A stretch of DNA of 64,000 nucleotides from DASXHY01 sp035552155 (GTDB taxonomy: Bacteria; Verrucomicrobiota; Verrucomicrobiia; Limisphaerales; DASXHY01), in assembly GCA_035552155.1 (NCBI GenBank), contig DASZLX010000025.1, forward strand, positions 44,072-108,071, written 5' to 3'. A model generated the notes under the pieces. It was not told the DNA's origin. It worked only from the letters and a program-made list of their open reading frames with translations, and made no database searches. Made by a program: the position numbers and the translations under genes. The first letter of the stretch is position 1. Each line of letters begins with the position of its first letter. Below are positions 19,601 to 28,000 of this stretch, piece after piece.

Positions 19601-20903
19601 GGACTTCTCTTCGGTGACCGGTGTCCTCGTAAGTAATTACGTGACCAACTGGACCAGCAGTAATCCGGCGGTTCTCACGGTGGACACGAACGGCTTGATT
19701 ACTTCGATCTCCCCCGGCACTGCCACGGTAAGCGGAACCTTCCAGGGCGTCACATCGCAGAGCGCCGTAATCACGGTGGCACAATCCGCGCCGGTGATTA
19801 CCCAGCAGCCTGCGGCCTCCGAAACTTTGGTGGCCGGTGCGACGTTGCGCATTGACCTCGGCGTGATCGGCACGACGCCATTTACCTATTATTGGTATTT
19901 TAATAATGGCGCCACGCCTTTCAGTATTACGACCACTCCGACATTGATTGTGCCCAACGTGCAACTTGCGAGCGCTGGTTCGTACTCGTGCGTGGTGAGC
20001 AATTCAATTGGAACGACACCGAGTTCCGCCCTGGCTCTCTCGGTGACGACGCCGACCGCTTATCAACAGGCCATCCTGACGCTCGGCCCGATCTCTTATT
20101 GGCCGTTGGATGAATCGGGGGGAACGACGGCCTTTGATTTGATTGGCGGCCACAATGGAACTTACACCGGCACATTTGCGCTCGGCATGTCGGGACCGAC
20201 CAACGGTTTCTTTGGGGGAAACACGGCCGCAGGATTCGATGGGACCTCGGGGCACGTCGATATCCCGGGTGCGCCGTTCAATATCACCGGTGCGATTACG
20301 GTTGTGGCCTGGGTCAATTTGATCTCCGCGCCGGGATTTGATGGCTTGGTGGGCCATGGTGACAGCTCGTGGCGTCTGAGTGTGACTGGAAGCAGCCAGC
20401 CGGCCGGCAATGATGGCAGCGCACAGGCGGATGCGACCAGTTCCGTTACCATCCAGGACAATAACTGGCACATGGTGGCTTATTCGTATAACGGCACGCC
20501 CGGTCAGAACAACAACGGCTCTCTCTATGTGGACGGCACGTTGATTGCCAATAACACGGTGGTGACGAATCCGTCGGTGAACAACCTCGATGTGTGGATT
20601 GGCGGAGCGCCGGATTATTCGGGTCGCTTCGTGCCGGCAGACATTGCCAACGTGGCGGTGTTCAACCAGGCCCTCACTCCCACGCAGGTGCAAGGGCTCT
20701 ACAATGGCGTTGGAGAGCTGGGCCCGCAATTTATCTCGGTCACCCATTCGGGAACGAATGTTGTGCTCAACTGGCAGAAGGGCACGCTCCTGCAAGCTAC
20801 GAACTTGATGGGACCGTGGACCACGAACAGTGCCGCGCAGCCGGGATACATAGTACCGATCAGCGGCCCCAGCCAATTCTTCCGGCTGTTGGTGAGTCCA
20901 TAA
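16629..20903 (+). CDS. Secreted multi-domain LamG / Ig-like protein
   Basis: 1424 residues from ATG 16629; an in-frame TTG at 16572 is an unlikely earlier start. Signal peptide around residues 12-39 (LLLLCFGLTREAEA). Three near-identical LamG (concanavalin-like) modules begin LQHEWSFNE at about 41, 350 and 744, each followed by a bacterial Ig-like (Big2) module marked by NWTSSNPAVLTVDTNGLIT-like strands; Ig domains with QWSFN...GVYSLSVSN and YYWYF...GSYSCVVSN are interspersed. A fourth, divergent LamG (ISYWPLDESGGTTAFD) lies at about 1150-1360. The end GPWTTNSAAQPGYIVP...QFFRLLV is the recurring C-terminal tail of verrucomicrobial secreted proteins, thought to serve in sorting or anchoring. 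Probably a cell-surface glycan-binding protein; no catalytic motif was seen. Confidence 0.8.
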   Translation: MNPSIIVMFLHAGRRRLVFNYLTVLLLLCFGLTREAEAQTLQHEWSFNESGGTTAVDSVSSSNITLLGGTTLGAGVLTLPGGAGNYAQFPNGILSSYSNSITIETWLTDNGGQTWARAWSFGGSTIGPNNGFTHANYIDLIPSAGASGGFWTEFNHNGNTDAIDQTPLPTGVEEYAVVVYDAPNQTARLYLNGIQVGTATGITFHPSDLGFTYNNFLGLDQYNDSVFNGSFDEMRIWNGAVSQRYLAASAIAGPGVIINNLTPTTASLTVGPAVTATGTEQAVITVQLPQTGAANLLATADATNWVSSNPNVLTVSSSGIIYGVGAGTATVSATIAGIHVASGNIAVGPQVLQHEWSFNESGGTTAADSVGGANISLLGASSLGGGVLTLPGGSSDYAQFPDGILSSNYSITIETWLTDNGGQTWARAWSFGGGTTGPNNNKIGNNYIDLIPKAGGVTGLWTEFKAGVVKDVVDVGNVPLPTGSEKYIAVTYDAQKQTCIMYSNGVQIAIGTNIAITPASLGYTYNNYLGNDQYNDPTFNGTYDEMRVWDGAMSQIYLLTSAAAGPGVVITNTTPLSLTVSAGANLLGSQTEQATVTGDFNQVAGVGLTLVATNWTSSNPAILTVDTNGLITAISGGTATMSASVNGVTATSPQITVAASAPVITQSFTNQNAVVGDKVTFSVQAAGGGLNYQWSFNSNPIPGATNSALILTNVMLSQAGVYSLSVSNSISSTNASATLTVVPPILQHEWSFNEEGGATAVDSISSSNITLLGGTSLGGGVLNLPGGAGNYAQFPNGILSTYSNSISIETWFTDNAGLTWARPWSIGGGTTGPNTGFTHANYIDLIPNAGAAGGFWTEFNHNGNTDAIDPSPIPVGVEEDALVTYEVWSHTVRLYLNGVQVATATNVNFSPSDLGFTYNNFLGLDQYNDAIFNGTIDEMRIWNGAVTPLYAQISASAGPGAVVTNLTPSAFNIAVTASTVVGQTQQAAATADFSSVTGVLVSNYVTNWTSSNPAVLTVDTNGLITSISPGTATVSGTFQGVTSQSAVITVAQSAPVITQQPAASETLVAGATLRIDLGVIGTTPFTYYWYFNNGATPFSITTTPTLIVPNVQLASAGSYSCVVSNSIGTTPSSALALSVTTPTAYQQAILTLGPISYWPLDESGGTTAFDLIGGHNGTYTGTFALGMSGPTNGFFGGNTAAGFDGTSGHVDIPGAPFNITGAITVVAWVNLISAPGFDGLVGHGDSSWRLSVTGSSQPAGNDGSAQADATSSVTIQDNNWHMVAYSYNGTPGQNNNGSLYVDGTLIANNTVVTNPSVNNLDVWIGGAPDYSGRFVPADIANVAVFNQALTPTQVQGLYNGVGELGPQFISVTHSGTNVVLNWQKGTLLQATNLMGPWTTNSAAQPGYIVPISGPSQFFRLLVSP
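16740..19500 (+). repeat. Three long direct repeats inside the LamG/Ig gene
   Basis: Units of roughly 0.65 kb starting near 16747, 17680 and 18864 encode the LamG modules. The first and third share almost all residues over more than 150 positions (LLGGT, NYAQFPNGIL, GFTHANYIDLIP, NHNGNTDAID, NNFLGLDQYND). The second differs mainly in the central loop, where it reads NKIGNNYIDLIPKAGG. Confidence 0.7.
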
Positions 20904-20920
20904 TTTCTGATCCGTAGACT

Positions 20921-20950
20921 GGAACAGGAACAGGAACAGGAACAGGAACA
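20921..20950 (+). repeat. Hexanucleotide microsatellite (GGAACA)5
   Basis: Five perfect tandem copies of ggaaca right after the stop of the LamG/Ig gene and seven bases before its terminator. Copy number may vary between strains. Confidence 0.9.
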
Positions 20951-20957
20951 GGCAAGA

Positions 20958-20989
20958 GACCAGGCCGCAAGGCCTGGTCTTCTTTTTTG
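20958..20989 (+). terminator. Rho-independent terminator, 9-bp stem with GCAA loop
   Basis: gaccaggcc (20958-20966) and ggcctggtc (20971-20979) form a perfect GC-rich stem closed by a GCAA tetraloop (GNRA class), followed by ttctttttt. It ends the transcript of the LamG/Ig gene. No gene is seen between it and 21140. Confidence 0.85.
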
Positions 20990-21140
20990 AGTTGCTCTCA
21001 GCCGCGCAGAGTGATTAAGGAGAATGGCCTTTCAATTCAGCAGCCGCAGTTAACGGTTTTGGAAAATTACCGGGCAGGTTCCGACCTCAAAAGTTCTTAA
21101 TCCACTCCTCGGCAAATCCTCGACCGCCCGTACAAAACAA

Positions 21141-23648
21141 TCAATTGTTTTTACCGGACTGCATCAACGAAAGCTTTCGTTTGATTGCCTCGACATATTG
21201 GAGGGCCGCAGCGTGATTGGGATTGCGTTGAAGGACTTGATTGAATTGGTCCAGCGCTTCGGAATATTTGCCTTCGTCCGTTAAGGAAATTGCGAGGTTA
21301 AAATGTCCCTCCACCATTTCCGGCATTATTCGCACCACTTCACTAAATTGCTGCGCGGCGTCGGACGGCTTTTTATCACGACCGAGGCTTACTCCATAAA
21401 GAAAATGTCCCTCGAGAGAATTTGGATCTAACTGGATTGCTGTCGCGAGATGCTGTTCGGCCGCGGCGGCCCGGCCCAATTCGGTCAGATTTTTGGCGGC
21501 CTCGACATGCAGTGACGCATCAAAAGGGCTTAATTTGATCGCATCCTCGTAATTCGTGGCTGCCGCTTCGCGCCAGCCGTGGATTTCGCAAAATCGGGCC
21601 AGGCTGATCAATTCCGGTGTGTATTGGACGCGATTCCTCAGGGCATTCTGATAACATTTTTCGGCCTCGGCCTTGTTCCCCGCTTCCTCCAGCGTTTCGC
21701 CCAGTCCCAACCAGGCCGCGCCAAAACGTGGTTTCAGTGCCAGTGTGTGGCGATATTCCCGAATCGCGTCCTCCCGCTTCCCAAGATTTTTCAGCGCTTG
21801 CGCCAGATTTTGCAGAGATAGGAAATCCTGGGGATTCAATTCAAACGCCCGCCGAAATGCCCCCGCCGCGTTATCATATTCTTTCAATTTCGCTTGGATG
21901 ACTCCCAGCTCTGACCAATCCTGCGAGCTGCTGGGAACCGAAGTGAGGGCCGCTTGTTCGTTGGTTTCGGCGGCGGGCAGTTCATTCGCCGCTTCATCGA
22001 GCAGCGCCAGTTGTTCTCGCAGATTGGGATCATCTGGGGCTGCCGTTACCGCGCTTTCGCAAAATACTTTCGCCGCCTGAATGCTGGCTGGTCGAGTAGC
22101 AGGCATCAATTGCTGCAAAATCGTTCCAAGTTCCCGGATTTGTGCATTGTGATTGAGTTCATTGACAAACGGCGGTTCGTTTAGACGCGAATAGATGTCG
22201 GCGAGTGATTTTTGTTTGTTCCAATCCGTCCACGCCAGCCGCCGCGTGCAATCCTCTTCGGACGGCCATGCTTTTGCGGGGACGTTTCCGGGCAACAATC
22301 CCTGCACTTGCGCGGCGAGGGTAAGTGCGAGCAAATAGTTGCCGCGAAACGTGAGATGCACGTGTTCATAGAACAATTCGCTTCCCGGTAAGCCATCTTT
22401 GCTGTGTTCCGCAAAGGTGCGTTCCGCATCCGCCAAAATGACATGCGTGTCCGATTGATTCGTGACGGTTTGCCGAATGAGCGCGTTCAACCGGCTGTCG
22501 CAACGGAAACGCAACGTATCGAGGTCGCGCGCCGCACTCATTTGCTGTTGCGCTTCCAGAGCTTTACCCAGCGCGAGGGCGCAGAAACCCTGGCGAAAAC
22601 GCAGATCTGCAAATTGATCGTCGACCTGTGCCGCCCGGCAGTACCAGTCGTATGCCTCTTCGATTTTGCCAGCTTCCTGCGCGGTGATGCCACTTCGATA
22701 TAATTGGTCCCATTGCTCGGCATTTTGTTTGCTGAAGTTCGCGCGGTGCTCGGAAGCGAAGGGCGCCGAGTCCCTGAGATTCACTGCGACTGTGCTCACG
22801 ACGATTGCGGCTCCGCTATTTCTGCCGGCGGAAATAATATCCGAAAGATTTTTGGAAAAGTGCTCGTAGACGCGGGGCATCCGGGGATCATCGGCGCGGA
22901 CTTGTTGTTTCAGGAACATTTCCATCCCGCCCCATTCGCTTTGGTCTTCGGAAGGCTTATTGAATTTCGAGAAGAGTGTTTCGGTCGATTGGCCAATGCG
23001 CGTGCTTTTCAAAGCGAGATTGGCCCGGATTAAAGGAAGTGGAGGAACTTGCTGGCCGAAAACTGTCCCGGCGCCAAATGGTCCAACGACTTCGTTGTTT
23101 CCCATGTAAAGCACCCAGATATCGGCGTGGGCATTCTTTGCGCAGTCTTTGGCGATAGGCAAGATAACATTGGAGTTTATCGCCACCATCCCAGCGTTAA
23201 TCACTTCAAAATGTTTGTCCGGGTACCGCAATTCCAGGATGGCCTGCAGCATGCGCGGCAAACCAAAGCGAGGTTCCGGATCACCCATGGCCGCTGACTC
23301 ACCAAAAACGATAATGCGCATTGTGTCGGAATTTTTGGTCTTACTAATGCACAAAGGCTTCGGCAACCGGGCCATCGCCGGTCCAAAAAAACGCCAGCCA
23401 AAACAGTTATTCTGAACGAAAACCGGCCGCCCGTCGCGATGAAAAGTGAGCAGGAACGAAGTGGGATAACCGAGGCCGGCCAGGCGTAAAATCACTTCCA
23501 GGGCACCCAGCAAAAGGATGGGAATACCGAGTCCTGTTAAAACTCGAAAGGACCACAACCGGCCGAGGGAAAGCGCCGCCGACTGGGAGGTGTTAGCTTG
23601 TGGACTGGGGCGTCCGCGGGCGCCTTTTTTCTTGCGAGGTGCGGGCAC
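21141..23648 (-). CDS. Membrane-anchored SGNH-like protein with tetratricopeptide repeats
   Basis: 835 residues, GTG start. A basic N-terminus is followed by one membrane helix (about 33-54, LTGLGIPILLLGALEVILRL). Residues about 108-440 resemble an SGNH/GDSL-type domain: IIVFGESAAMGDPEPRFGLP (block I with Ser in GESAAMG), INAGMVAINS, YMGNNEVVG (block III Asn) and EHVHLTFRGNY as the terminal His block. Residues about 530-820 form at least six TPRs, for example AAGAFRRAFELNPQDFLSLQ and AIREYRHTLALKPRFGAAWL. Such SGNH-TPR proteins occur near extracellular polysaccharide or acyl-transfer functions; the substrate is unknown. Convergent with the LamG/Ig gene. Confidence 0.65.
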   Translation of the reverse strand: MPAPRKKKGARGRPSPQANTSQSAALSLGRLWSFRVLTGLGIPILLLGALEVILRLAGLGYPTSFLLTFHRDGRPVFVQNNCFGWRFFGPAMARLPKPLCISKTKNSDTMRIIVFGESAAMGDPEPRFGLPRMLQAILELRYPDKHFEVINAGMVAINSNVILPIAKDCAKNAHADIWVLYMGNNEVVGPFGAGTVFGQQVPPLPLIRANLALKSTRIGQSTETLFSKFNKPSEDQSEWGGMEMFLKQQVRADDPRMPRVYEHFSKNLSDIISAGRNSGAAIVVSTVAVNLRDSAPFASEHRANFSKQNAEQWDQLYRSGITAQEAGKIEEAYDWYCRAAQVDDQFADLRFRQGFCALALGKALEAQQQMSAARDLDTLRFRCDSRLNALIRQTVTNQSDTHVILADAERTFAEHSKDGLPGSELFYEHVHLTFRGNYLLALTLAAQVQGLLPGNVPAKAWPSEEDCTRRLAWTDWNKQKSLADIYSRLNEPPFVNELNHNAQIRELGTILQQLMPATRPASIQAAKVFCESAVTAAPDDPNLREQLALLDEAANELPAAETNEQAALTSVPSSSQDWSELGVIQAKLKEYDNAAGAFRRAFELNPQDFLSLQNLAQALKNLGKREDAIREYRHTLALKPRFGAAWLGLGETLEEAGNKAEAEKCYQNALRNRVQYTPELISLARFCEIHGWREAAATNYEDAIKLSPFDASLHVEAAKNLTELGRAAAAEQHLATAIQLDPNSLEGHFLYGVSLGRDKKPSDAAQQFSEVVRIMPEMVEGHFNLAISLTDEGKYSEALDQFNQVLQRNPNHAAALQYVEAIKRKLSLMQSGKNN

Positions 23649-23778
23649 GAGCGATTGTTAAACCAGGACATTGGTCTTTAAAAGCAAATTCAATCAAACC
23701 CGGAAATCCGATCGCCCGCGGTCAGCTTTCGGTGATGAATGAGGGAAAGACACTTGGGATTTTGCGCGATTTGGGCCA

Positions 23779-23817
23779 GCAAAGAATCTCAAAAGTTCAA
23801 CTGTTAAAACTCATGGA
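23779..23817 (+). promoter_or_regulatory. Two-block regulatory motif, copy B
   Basis: gcaaagaatctcaaaa (23779-23794), 13 bases, aactcatgga (23808-23817). It lies in the 349-base gap 23649-23997, about 180 bases upstream of the pseudopilin gene that precedes the second GH51 gene. Nothing else recognisable was seen in the gap. Confidence 0.45.
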
Positions 23818-23997
23818 TTGAGCGGGAGTGTTGGGTAAAAATCCGACTATGCAGCCACCTAAATCGCCCGATTACTCTAATTCCACGGGGATGTCTGAGG
23901 AGGACAAGGCCAATTCATTTTTTAGAGAGCGATGGCAAAACCATTCGATAACTGGCTGTGTTTGATACTTGGAGCAGACCCCATTCACACTTGAAAT

Positions 23998-24891
23998 ATG
24001 ACCGGACCTATCACCCCCCGCACCGATCTTTCTGAAGTCTGCAAAGCAGACTTTCAACAAAAATTGATTCCACAAAACCGCTGCGTATCACTGACAACGA
24101 ATCGCAGAGGTTTCACTTTGATCGAATTGCTGGTGGTCATTGCCATTATAGCAATTCTTGCCGCGATGTTGTTGCCGGCGTTGAGTCGGGCCAAGGGGCG
24201 GGCGCAGGCAGTTCAATGCTTGAACAACCACCGGCAATTGGGTCTGGCGTGGATCATGTATGCGGGTGACAACAAAGATTTCTGCTGTCTGAATGCGGAG
24301 GGCGGCGCTGGTTCCACCACGCCAAACTGGGTTTTGGGCTGGGAAGATTTCACGGCGGACAACACGCAGAATACAAATGTCGACATGATCAAGCAGGGAC
24401 TTTTGGGCCCATATGCGCAGAGCCTCGCTATCTACAAATGTCCTGCGGACATTTATCTTTGCAGCGAGGGAGGCGCAAAATATCCCCGTTTGCGGAGCAA
24501 CTCGATGAACGCGTTTCTGACCGGGGGCGCTTATGGTGCAGGAGCCACCTACGAGAATGCCTATCGCTATTACAACAAACTCACGGATATCACCTCACCT
24601 ACGCCGACGGACCTTTGGGTATTCACGGACGAACATCCGGACAGTATCAATGACGGTTGGTTGGTTGTGGAACCGACGACAACGATCAAATGGGGGCGCG
24701 ATCTGCCCGGCAGTTATCACAACAAAGCCAATTCTTTCACATTCGCAGATGGCCATTCCGAACTCCACAAATGGCTGGAGCCGACCACGAGCCCGCCCGT
24801 GACGCAAAACGAGCATGGGACCTATCCCGGCACTTTCCCGCTGGACCAGGATATTGCCTGGATGGTCCAGCACAGCACTTCGCATCTGTAG
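23998..24891 (+). CDS. Pseudopilin-like protein with prepilin cleavage motif
   Basis: 297 residues. After a 38-residue leader comes the type IV prepilin / type II secretion pseudopilin motif RRG-FTLIELLVVIAIIAIL with the conserved Glu at position +5, then AAMLLPALSRAKGRAQAVQCLNNHRQLG, standard for the large planctomycete/verrucomicrobial pseudopilin family. The C-terminal HNKANSFTFADGHSELHKW holds the H-x9-DG-like motif of that family. The leader is longer than usual and the ATG has no clear Shine-Dalgarno sequence, so the true start may be further in. Predicted to be processed by a prepilin peptidase and displayed in the envelope. It precedes the LamG-tailed GH51 gene by 139 bases. Confidence 0.82.
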   Translation: MTGPITPRTDLSEVCKADFQQKLIPQNRCVSLTTNRRGFTLIELLVVIAIIAILAAMLLPALSRAKGRAQAVQCLNNHRQLGLAWIMYAGDNKDFCCLNAEGGAGSTTPNWVLGWEDFTADNTQNTNVDMIKQGLLGPYAQSLAIYKCPADIYLCSEGGAKYPRLRSNSMNAFLTGGAYGAGATYENAYRYYNKLTDITSPTPTDLWVFTDEHPDSINDGWLVVEPTTTIKWGRDLPGSYHNKANSFTFADGHSELHKWLEPTTSPPVTQNEHGTYPGTFPLDQDIAWMVQHSTSHL

Positions 24892-24900
24892 ATTTAGAGG

Positions 24901-24963
24901 TCACTCCGGAAGTGAAGCTTTACGCTTTGCAAAAAGGAGGCGGATACCGGAATGCCGGAGTGA
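24901..24963 (+). other. Inverted repeat between pseudopilin and GH51 genes
   Basis: tcactccgg (24901-24909) is perfectly complementary to ccggagtga (24955-24963), with a 45-base loop, followed by tctttt. It could be a weak terminator or an mRNA stem between the two genes. The loop is long, so the pairing may be fortuitous. Confidence 0.25.
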
Positions 24964-25030
24964 TCTTTTGCGGATTACACGTTCCTTATGGCGGCGGTGA
25001 CAATTTTGACTAAATATTCAAGAAACTGAT

Positions 25031-28000
25031 GTGAGAAAGATTTTTATTTTTACAATGGCCATGTTGCCGGTTCTTTTGGGAAACGTTCTCAAAGTGGATG
25101 CGGCTCAAATCAACGTCAACGCCGCGCAAATATTGCATCCGGTTTCACCATATCTGACGGGCGCCTGCATCGAAGACGTTAATCACGAGGTATACGGGGG
25201 AATTTACAGCCAGATGATTTTTGGGGAGAGCTTTCAGGAGCCCGCCACGCCGGAGCCGATTACTGGTTTCACGGAATACGGCGGAAGCTGGCTGCTGACG
25301 AATAATGTTTTGCTCTCGGCAAGCAGTCCAGGACCCAAGCTGGTGAGCAGCACGGTGAATCAATCGGCGGGCGACCTCAAAGTACAAATGCGGTTTACAT
25401 CGAGCGAAGGCGGGGATGCCGGTTTCATTTTTCAAGTCACTCAGCCCGGCACGGGAGCCGATGTGTTTAACGGCTATGAAGTTTCGTTGTCGCCGTCAGG
25501 CGCGTATGCGGTGCTGGGACGACATCGTCAAAATTGGGAACCGATCAGCCAGGTTCCCTGTGCCGTGCCGCTCAATCAATGGATCAATCTCGAAGTCCAA
25601 TACACCAATGCCTTGATTACGGTTCTGGTGAATGGCACGAATCTGATTCAATACACGGATACGCAGCATCCGCTGACGAGCGGTCAAATCGGTTTGAGAA
25701 ATTACCAACAGGATGTTCAGTTTGAGAATTTCCAGGTTAACGATGCCGATGTCACCTTCTCTTACCAAACGACCAATTGGCCCGGGTTCGTCAGTGGAAT
25801 GTGGGCGCCTGTTTCAAGCGGTTCCATCACCGGACAGTGCTCGCTGGAAACATCAAATCCTTTCCTCGGCGTGCAAAGCCAGCGGATCACGGTCACGACT
25901 GGGACCGGGAAATTTGGCGTGGCTAACCGTGGCTTGAATCATTGGGGCATGGCGTTCAACGGCGGACAGGTTTATGAAGGCGTAGTGGATATGCGTGCCG
26001 ATTCACCGACGCCGGTGACGATTTCTTTGGAAAACGCGGATGGCTCCGCGATCTATGCGGAAACCAACGTGATGGTAACGAGCAACAACTGGCAAAATCT
26101 GCAATTTTCCCTGACACCGTCGAGTGGTGATACGAATGGCCGGGTTGCCATTTCATTGACGCAACCGGGCTCGGTGGTAGTGGGCTACGCTTTTCTTCAG
26201 CCCGGCACGTGGGGGCGTTTTCAAAATTTGCCAGTGCGCAAGGACGTGGCGGATGGCCTCGTGGGGCAGGGCATCACGGTCCTGCGTTATGGCGGCTCGA
26301 TGGTAAATGCCCCGGCCTATCGGTGGAAAAACATGATCGGGCCGCGGGATCGTCGTCCGCCTTACATCGGTACCTGGTATCCTTATTCGTCGGACGGTTG
26401 GGGAATTCCGGACTTTTTGAACTTCTGCGAAGCTGCCGGTTTTCTCGCGATCCCGGATTTGAATGTGAATGAGACCGCGCAGGACATGGCCGACTTCATT
26501 CAGTATGTGAACGGCCCCACGAACACCGTTTGGGGAGCTCAACGCGCTGCCGACGGCCATCCGGCGCCTTACAATCTCAAATACATGGAGTTGGGGAACG
26601 AAGAGCGGGTGGACAGCACCTACTATCAAAAATTCCAGGCGATCGCGACAGCGATATGGGCGGCCGACCCGACCATCATCCTCGTTGTGGGTGATTTTTC
26701 TTATCATCAGATTATCACCAATCCTTTCAGCTTCAGCGGCGCTGATTCCGGCATCACCACACTGGCGGCCCAGCAGCAAATCCTGCAATTAGCCAAGCAA
26801 AACGGCCGGGAGGTTTGGTTTGATTTGCACGTCTGGACGGATGGCCCGACGCCCGACAGCAGCCTGGCCAGCATGTTTTCGTACAATACGGCGCTTGGCT
26901 CGATCGCAGGGGGAGCGAAATTTCGGGTCGCCGTGTTTGAATTAAATGCCAACAACCATTCTCAAAAGCGCGCCATTGCTAACGCGCTTGCGATCAATGC
27001 GATTGAACGGGATGGACGTCTGCAGGTGACTACTTCGGCAAACTGCCTCCAACCTGACGGGGAAAATGACAATGGTTGGGATCAGGGGTTATTGTTTCTC
27101 AATCCGTCACAAGTCTGGCTTCAGCCTCCGGGCTACGTGACGCAAATGTATTCGACGACTCATCAACCACAGCAGGTGTTGGCAAGTGTGGTGGACACGA
27201 ACAACAATCTCGATGCGAGCGCACAATGCAGCCGGGACGGAACGACATTGGTACTGAAGGTCGTCAATCTTAACAGCGCTTCAACTACAGCAACGATTAA
27301 TCTTGCCGGCTTTTCTCCTACGAACCCAATCGCTGTGGTGCAGGTGCTTTCCGCTGCATTGGATGCGGCCAATACGGCGCAGAATCCAACGGCCGTCGAG
27401 CCGATTAAGACCAATTGGCAATATCAGAGGACCAACAATAGCGTGAACTACACGTTCGCTGCGGACTCGGTGACGACGATTGTTTTTCAAGGCCAATCGC
27501 TGCCTGCGGCGATGGCTCTGCTTCAGCATCGCTATAGTTTTGATGGCGCCGCCGGGTCGACTATTATTACCGATTCGATTGGCGGACGGAATGGGACCTT
27601 CATCGGCACGAGCGGCGGTTTGGATGGGGCAGGGGATTTGGTTTTTAACGGTGTGGATGGTTACGTTGATCTGGGTGCTAATCTGATCACGGGTTATTCC
27701 AATATGACGGTGGAGGCATGGATGAATGTGAGCGCGAGTGATGCCACTTACGCTCGTCTCTTTGATTTCGGCGACACCGATTCCTCGAGCGGGTCAGGTG
27801 CTTACGGCATGGATTTTTGCCCACATGCCAACAGCACGTCATGGTTCGAAGTTTTCGATACCGACCCTGGAATAAACTCCGCCGTGCAATTGCTTGGCCC
27901 GTCGCTTTCAGGAGCCGGTCCGCTGCACATCGTGGTGAATTATGATCCTCAATTGTCCTCCGCGGCGGTTTATACCAATGGAATTCTTGAGGGAAACGCA

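Noticed and set aside
20004..20876. 290-codon open frame antisense to the end of the LamG/Ig gene
   Set aside because: Composition (Arg, His rich) is typical of antisense translation and there is no start context.
20921..20950. Possible CRISPR-like repeat
   Set aside because: Simple six-base tandem repeat without spacers; no cas gene in the window.
23600..23821. 73-codon open frame ending in motif copy B (QQRISKVQLLKLMD)
   Set aside because: The similar peptide at the copy near 5318 is a different context and copy C is stopped shortly after; conservation is of DNA blocks with a variable 13-base core, not of protein.
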